Shown here: positions 58,691 through 64,000 of the stretch, one piece after another | Position numbering within the stretch: position 1 is the first letter of the stretch | How the letters are laid out: every line of letters starts with the position of its first letter | Assembly: GCF_038502225.1 (NCBI RefSeq) | Contig: NC_091383.1 | Location: forward strand, 2,120,001 to 2,184,000 | Source: Cherax quadricarinatus | Taxonomy: Eukaryota > Arthropoda > Malacostraca > Decapoda > Parastacidae | DNA length: 64,000 nt | Direction: 5' to 3' | Program-made: the position numbers and the translations under genes | The notes under the pieces: generated by a model | What the model was told of the DNA's origin: nothing | What the model saw: only the letters and a program-made list of their open reading frames with translations | Databases searched by the model: none

Positions 58691-60545
58691 ACACTACAAG
58701 AGAGAGAGGAGAGGATGAACCAGCAAGGCTGGACTTAGTATTCACCTTGAGTAGTGCAGATATCGAGGACATCACATATGAAAGACCCCTTGGGGGCCAG
58801 TGACCATGTGGTTTTAAGCTTCGAATACACAGTAGAGCTACAAGTGGAGGGAGAAGCAGGAAGGCCAGGACGAGTGAAGCCAAACTACAAGAAAGGGGAC
58901 TACACAGGAATGAGGAACTACCTGAACGGGGTTCAGTGGGACAGAGAACTGGCAGGGAAGCCAGTTAATGAGATGATGGAATATGTAGCAACAAAATGCA
59001 AGGAGGCTGAGGAGAGGTTTGTACCCAAGGGTAACAGGAATAATGAAAAAGCCAGAATGAGCCCATGGTTTACCCAAAGGTGCAGGGAGGCAAAAACCAA
59101 GTGTGCTAGGGAATGGAAGAAATATAGAAGGCAAAGGACCCAGGAGAATAAGGAGAGCAGTCGTAGAGCCAGAAACGAATATGCACAGATAAGAAGGGAG
59201 GCCCAAAGACAATATGAAAATGACATAGCAGCGAAAGCCAAATCTGACTCGAAACTGTTGTACAGCCACATCAGGAGGAAAACAACAGTCAAGGACCAGG
59301 TAATCAGGCTAATGAAGGAAGGAGGAGAGACAACAAGAAATGACCGTGAAGTATGTGAGGAACTCAACAAGAGATTCAAAGAAGTGTTCACAGAGGAGAC
59401 AGAAGGGACTCCAGAAAGACGGAGAGGTGGGGCACACCACCAAGTGCTGGACACAGTGCACACAACCGAGGAAGAAGTGAAGAGGCTTCTGAGTGAGCTA
59501 GATACCTCAAAGGCAATGGGGCCAGATAACATCTCCCCATGGGTATTGAGAGAGGGAGCAGAGGCGCTATGTGTACCCCTAACAACAATATTTAATACAT
59601 CTATCGAAACAGGGAGATTGCCTGAGGCATGGAAGACAGCAAATGTAGTCCCAATCTTTAAAAAAGGAGACAGACATGAAGCATTAAACTACAGACCAGT
59701 GTCACTGACATGTATAGTATGCAAAATCATGGAGAAGATTATCAGGAGAAGAGTGGTGGAACACCTAGAAAGGAATGATCTCATCAACAGCAGCCAACAT
59801 GGTTTCAGGGACGGGAAATCCTGTGTCACAAACCTACTGGAGTTCTATGACATGGTGACAGCAGTAAGGCAAGAGACAGAGGGGTGGGTGGATTGCATAT
59901 TCTTGGACTGCAAGAAGGCGTACATCAACCAAATAACTGCTGCAGCATATGGGCGCCTAGCAAACCTCAGAACAGCATTCCGACATCTTAATAAGGAATC
60001 ATTCAGGACCCTGTACACCGTGTATGTTAGGCCCATATTGGAGTATGCGGCACCAGTTTGGAACCCACACCTAGCCAAGCACGTGAAGAAACTAGAGAAA
60101 GTGCAAAGGTTTGCAACAAGACTAGTCCCAGAGCTAAGAGGTATGTCCTACGAGGAGAGGTTAAGGGAAATCAACCTGACGACACTGGAGGACAGGAGAG
60201 ATAGGGGGGACATGATAACGACATACAAAATACTGAGAGGAATTGACAAGGTGGACAAAGACAGGATGTTCCAGAGATTGGACACAGTAACAAGGGGACA
60301 CAGTTGGAAGCTGAAGACACAGATGAATCACAGGGATGTTAGGAAGTATTTCTTCAGCCACAGAGTAGTCAGTAAGTGGAATAGTTTGGGAAGCGATGTA
60401 GTGGAGGCAGGATCCATACATAGCTTTAAGCAGAGGTATGATAAAGCTCACGGCTCAGGGAGAGTGACCTAGTAGCGATCAGTGAAGAGGCGGGGCCAGG
60501 ACCTCGGACTCGACCCCCGCAACCTCAACTAGGTGAGTACACACA
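58691..60545 (+). mobile_element. LINE-A, 5'-truncated copy with 507-bp internal deletion
   Basis: Starts within the endonuclease (ACTACAAGAGAGAGAGGAGA, matching 9090 of the first copy) directly on the (AC)n of the preceding tail. Ends with the full 3' UTR and TAGGTGAGTAC(AC)n. About 98% identical to the first copy by eye. An internal deletion corresponds to 10292-10798 of the first copy. Confidence 0.9.
58754..60472 (+). pseudogene. LINE-A ORF2 derivative, open frame without RT active site
   Basis: 572-residue uninterrupted frame. Residues 14-25 are the end of the endonuclease (GASDHVVLSF), then the basic linker, then the RT N-terminal half: TSKAMGPDNISPWVL near 248, PIFKKGD, NYRPVSLT and NDLINSSQHGFRDGKSC near 340-360. 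At residue 389 (DCKKA) the protein jumps to YINQITAAAYGRLANLR. The missing 169 residues include FDTVPHK, SGVPQGS and the catalytic FADD. The loss is in frame, so the frame runs on to the normal end. A one-base G insertion near 58795 separates it from the upstream endonuclease codons. It cannot reverse transcribe. ATG 58754 is formal only. Confidence 0.85.
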
Positions 60546-61025
60546 CACATACACGGATATTCATGCATCTCAAACCAGGATAGAAAGGACTGGAAACTAA
60601 TTTCCAGATTCTACTTCATATTTCACATATTTTTCTGGGTACTAGCGCAAGAAATCACAGGAATAAACAAGTCCCCCCTTCCCAGTGACGTCATGATGAC
60701 GCATCACCCGAAAAACGCCTCCTATTGGCTGGTAGAATGACGTCACAACAATGCTTCCCTGTAATTGGCAGTAGATGAGTGACGTCACGGAATGCTATAA
60801 CGTGATTGGCTACAAGCTCAGTGACGTCACCAGGCAGGTAAACAACAGCCGCTGTCACAGCAGGAAAACCGAGCGTTCATAACTGCAATAAAATATAAAT
60901 TCCCCTCTGTGAGACCCTCTATAATGTTCCTCAGTATTAAGTAACTTTCCCAGAAGACGGAGAGTAGCAGCATCTCTTGGGAAAGTAGCATTTGGAAATA
61001 TATATATACTTAAACACACATATAT
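60546..61025. other. Single-copy region with promoter-like cluster
   Basis: About 480 bp of non-repetitive DNA between LINE-A and a TIR element. It holds the CRE/CCAAT cluster listed separately. No ORF above 70 residues; CAGGTAAAC at 60834-60844 is a possible splice donor. Confidence 0.5.
60686..60839. promoter_or_regulatory. Four CRE (TGACGTCA) and three inverted CCAAT boxes
   Basis: Perfect TGACGTCA at 60686-60693, 60738-60745, 60780-60787 and 60832-60839; a variant TGACGCA at 60697-60703. ATTGG (inverted CCAAT) at 60724-60728, 60764-60768 and 60805-60809, alternating with the CREs. Known factors: CREB/ATF on CRE and NF-Y on CCAAT. Order and spacing look like a promoter or enhancer. No TATA box or transcript start is evident and the target gene is not in view. 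Confidence 0.6.
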
Positions 61026-61401
61026 ATACGTCGTGCCGAATAGGTTAAACTGGTCAATTATCAAGAACTCATTTAAAATTAAGTTATTTCTAAAAAAATT
61101 CTCTTATATTTTTAAAGATATTTTTTTTTCATTTATGTTAATGTAAAAAATAATAATTTTGTACCAAAAGAACGTTAGAAAACTTACCTGACCTTATTAT
61201 AACAAACGAAATTTAATTTTGTCTAATTCAACTAAATATATTTTAGATAAGTTTACAATAATTTAATAATAAATAAACACTATGAAATATATTTTTTTCG
61301 TTACGTTCAGATTGATTTTTGCGAAATTATTGCATACACAAATTTTCTGCTTGTCTTATTCGGCAAGAAGAGCGTTGCTGTTTAAGCCATTCGGCACTAC
61401 A
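61026..61401 (-). mobile_element. TIR element, copy 3, complete
   Basis: Left end CGTCGTGCCGAATAGGTTAA next to a short (TA)n, right end TTTAAGCCATTCGGCACTAC. Body matches the copies at 21761-22083 and (inverted) 23597-23983, including CTTACCTGACCTTATTATAA. Here the right side borders a LINE-A tail, not (TA)n. Non-coding. Confidence 0.75.
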
Positions 61402-61454
61402 CACACAGAGGTGGGGCCAGGAGCTGAATCTCGACCATTGCAACCACAATTTGG

Positions 61455-61468
<14 letters not shown>
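61402..61468 (+). mobile_element. LINE-A 3' UTR tail only
   Basis: GAGGTGGGGCCAGGAGCT, CTCGACCATTGCAACC and TTTGGTGAGTACACAC; sits exactly at the right terminus of the TIR element. Confidence 0.8.
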
Positions 61469-61663
<195 letters not shown>

Positions 61664-61854
61664 TGGGGAGGGAAAATCAGAAAATTAATTAGTCTGTATA
61701 TTTCGATCCTCTTCTGGGGTCCTCTTCAGCAGATATATATGGAAGGTCTCACTATATATAACAGTGATCGAGTCAGGAGACACAAAAATTTGGGAAACCT
61801 GAAGCTGTGAAGCAATTTGGATAGTGGGAAAGATTGTGACAGGTGTAGTGACCA

Positions 61855-61917
61855 GAAACACCTGTGTAAGTGACCAGAAACACTTGTGTAAGTGACCAGA
61901 AACACTTGTGTAAGGTA
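61855..61917. repeat. 22-bp repeat, three units
   Basis: GTGACCAGAAACACTTGTGT repeated three times with one CTGTGT variant. The 61658-61854 segment on the left has no recognised feature. Confidence 0.85.
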
Positions 61918-61989
61918 TATGAGGCGTCCCTCAGGTCTTTACTTTCTACCCACAGTATTTCAAGGACAAATCTACTCTGAAAGTAAATT

Positions 61990-62205
61990 CTAGTTTGAGG
62001 GCCATTATCCCGGAGGGGCCCCAGAAAAGTTTAACTTTGAGGGGCCCTAATCCCGGAGGGGCCCCAGAAAAGTTTAACTTTGAGGGGCCCTAATCCCGGA
62101 GGGGCCCGAGAAAAGTTTACCTTTGAGGGGACCTAATCCCAGAGAGGCCCCAGAAAACTTTAACTTTGAGGGCCCCTAATCCCGGAGGGGCCCCAGAAAC
62201 GACTT
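61990..62205. repeat. 44-bp minisatellite (GGAGGGGCCCCAGAAA)
   Basis: Nearly five units of 44 bp sharing CCCTAATCCCGGAGGGGCC and AAGTTTAACTTTGAGGG; each has a GGGGCCCC palindrome. 62206-62374 is unique. Confidence 0.9.
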
Positions 62206-62374
62206 TGGTCCACATTGATTAAAAATCTTGAGTCTACTGAATAAGAAGAGGATGCCAAGGGGCCCCATAACAGTTCACTCTTCAGGCCCCCACAATGTTG
62301 GTCCCTCACTTCAATACCTGTGTCATGGTGGCATCACCAGGGCTTGTGTCCACTACAAGCTACAACTATCGTGT

Positions 62375-64000
62375 AGTCGGCACCACAACAGCTGTAGTCG
62401 GCACAACAACAGCTGTAGTCGGCACCACAACAGTTGTAGTCGGCACCACAACAGCTGTAGTCGGCACCACAACAGTTGTAGTCGAGACAACAACAGCTGT
62501 AGTCGGCACCACAACAGCTGTAGTCGGCACCACAACAGCTGTAGTCGACACAACAACAGCTGTAGTCGGCACCACAAAAGCTGTAGTCGGCACCACAACA
62601 GCTGTAGTCGGCACCACAAAAGCTGTAGTCGGCACCACAACAGCTGTAGTCGGCACCACAACAGCTGTAGTCGACACAACAACAGCTGTAGTCGACACAA
62701 CAACAGCTGTAGTCGACACAACAACAGCGGTAGTCGACACAACAACAGCTGTATTCGGCACCACAACAGCTGTAGTCGGCACCACAACAGCTGTAGTCGA
62801 CACAACAGCGGGAGTAGACACAACAACAGTTGTAGTCGACACAACAACAGCTGTAATCGACACCACAACAGTTGTAGTCGACACAACAACAGCTGTAGTC
62901 GACACCACAACAGCTGTAGTCGACACAACAACAGCTGTAGTCGACACAACAACAGCTGTAGTCGACACCACAACAGCTGTAGTCGACACCACAACAGCTG
63001 TAGTCGACACAACAACAGCTGTAGTCGACACAACAACAGCTGTAGTCGACACAACAACAGCTGTAATCGACACCACAACAGCTGTAGTCGACACAACAAC
63101 AGCTGTAGTCGACACCACAACAGCTGTAACCGACACAACAACAGCTGTAGTCGACACCACAACAGCTGTAGTCGACACCACAACAGCTGTAGTCGACACC
63201 ACAACAGCTGTAGTCGACACCACAACAGCTGTAGTCGACACCACAACAGCTGTAGTCGACACAACAAAAGCTGTAGTCGACACCACAACAGCTGTAGTCG
63301 ACACCACAACAGCTGTAGTCGACACCACAACAGCTGTAGTCGACACCACAACAGCTGTAGTCGACACCACAACAGCTGTAGTCGACACAACAACAGCTGT
63401 AGCCGACACCACAACAGCTGTAGTCGACACAACAACAGCTGTAGTCGACACCAAACAGCTGTAGTTGAGACAACAACAGCTGTAATCGACACCACAACAG
63501 CTGTAGTCGACACAACAACAGCTGTAGTCGACACCACAACAGCTGTAGTCGACACAACAACAGCTGTAGTCGACACCACAACAGCTGTAGTCGACACCAC
63601 AACAGCTGTAGTCGACACCACAACAGCTATAGTCGACACAGCAACAGCTGTAGTCGACACCAAAACAGCTGTAGTCGACACAACAACAGCTGTAATCGAC
63701 ACCACAACAGCTGTAGTCGACACAACAACAGCTGTAGTCGACACAACAACAGCAGTAGTCGACACCACAACAGCTGTAGTCGACAACACAAAAGCTGTAG
63801 TCGACACCACAACAGCTGTAGTCGACACCACAGCAGCTGTAGTCGACACAACAACAGCTGTAGTCGACACCACAACAGCTGTAGTCGACACAAAAACAGC
63901 TGTAGTCGACACAACAACAGCTGTAGTCGACACCACAACAGCTGTAGTCGACACCACAACAGCTGTAGTCGACACAACAACAGCAGTAGTCGACACCACA
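62375..64000. repeat. 21-bp minisatellite (ACAACAGCTGTAGTCG), runs off the window
   Basis: About 77 units of 21 bp, core CACAACAGCTGTAGTCGACA, with GTCGGCACC type at left and GTCGACACC/GTCGACACAACA types mixed to the right. Two perfect palindromes per unit (CAGCTG and GTCGAC). Open frames on both strands (up to 548 residues) are unit translations. Confidence 0.95.

Noticed and set aside
62295..64000. 389-, 429- and 548-residue frames (TTAVVDTTT, CCGVDYS, LLWCRLQ)
   Set aside because: 21-bp unit translations; frames swap freely at indels in the array.

Overview
This 64-kb window looks like repeat-dominated nuclear DNA from an invertebrate. A decapod crustacean is my best guess, from the extreme density of (AC)n, (TA)n, (GA)n and (AAT)n tracts, dozens of minisatellites and CR1/jockey-type LINEs, but this is an inference and nothing in the window proves it. 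One 100-base run of N (44416-44515) marks a scaffold gap. I see no complete host protein-coding gene. The only confident host gene is a tRNA-Ala(CGC) at 54760-54831. Most long open frames are by-products of tandem repeats whose unit is a multiple of three.

Layout. 1-7.4 kb: seven or more minisatellites (units of 51, 10/12, 31, 41, 33 and 21 bp). 7.66-11.43 kb: nearly full-length two-ORF non-LTR retrotransposon ('LINE-A') with APE endonuclease and reverse transcriptase, broken by a stop and a 26-bp deletion. 11.4-25.5 kb: LINE-A tails, triplet-like and G+A-rich arrays, a LINE-B 3' end, a 250-bp foldback, three (TA)n-bounded stretches that include two copies of a TIR element, and a 324-bp near-palindrome with tRNA-Ser-like arms. 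25.6-27.2 kb: a dead Tc1/mariner element that split a minisatellite. 27.3-31.4 kb: a polypurine tract, a LINE-B relic carrying an internal minisatellite, a SINE-like repeat and several LINE-A tails. 31.9-43.0 kb: arrays of 57-, 20-, 21-, 11- and 31-bp units. 43.2-45.9 kb: an inverted repeat around (TA)n(GT)n, a ~147-bp repeat, the gap and two head-on reverse-transcriptase relics. 45.9-51.2 kb: a 67-bp satellite of about 78 units. 51.4-54.6 kb: a LINE-A tail, an unassigned ORF and a 15-bp array. 54.7-56.0 kb: the tRNA gene followed by decayed tandem copies of its own 3' half. 56.2-60.5 kb: three LINE-A pieces stacked head to tail. 60.68-60.84 kb: a cluster of four TGACGTCA and three ATTGG boxes. 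61-64 kb: a third TIR element, microsatellites and a 21-bp array that runs off the end.

The strongest theme is that dispersed elements act as birthplaces of tandem repeats. A 16-bp array has grown inside the LINE-A reverse-transcriptase reading frame, and a 19-bp array inside the LINE-B C-terminal coding region. In both cases the single-copy seed is visible in unexpanded sequence. LINE-A 3' ends pass directly into (AC)n and later copies sit on those tails. The tRNA T-arm plus trailer has been multiplied into a B-box-bearing array. The CRE/CCAAT cluster at 60.7 kb is the best candidate for a real regulatory region.
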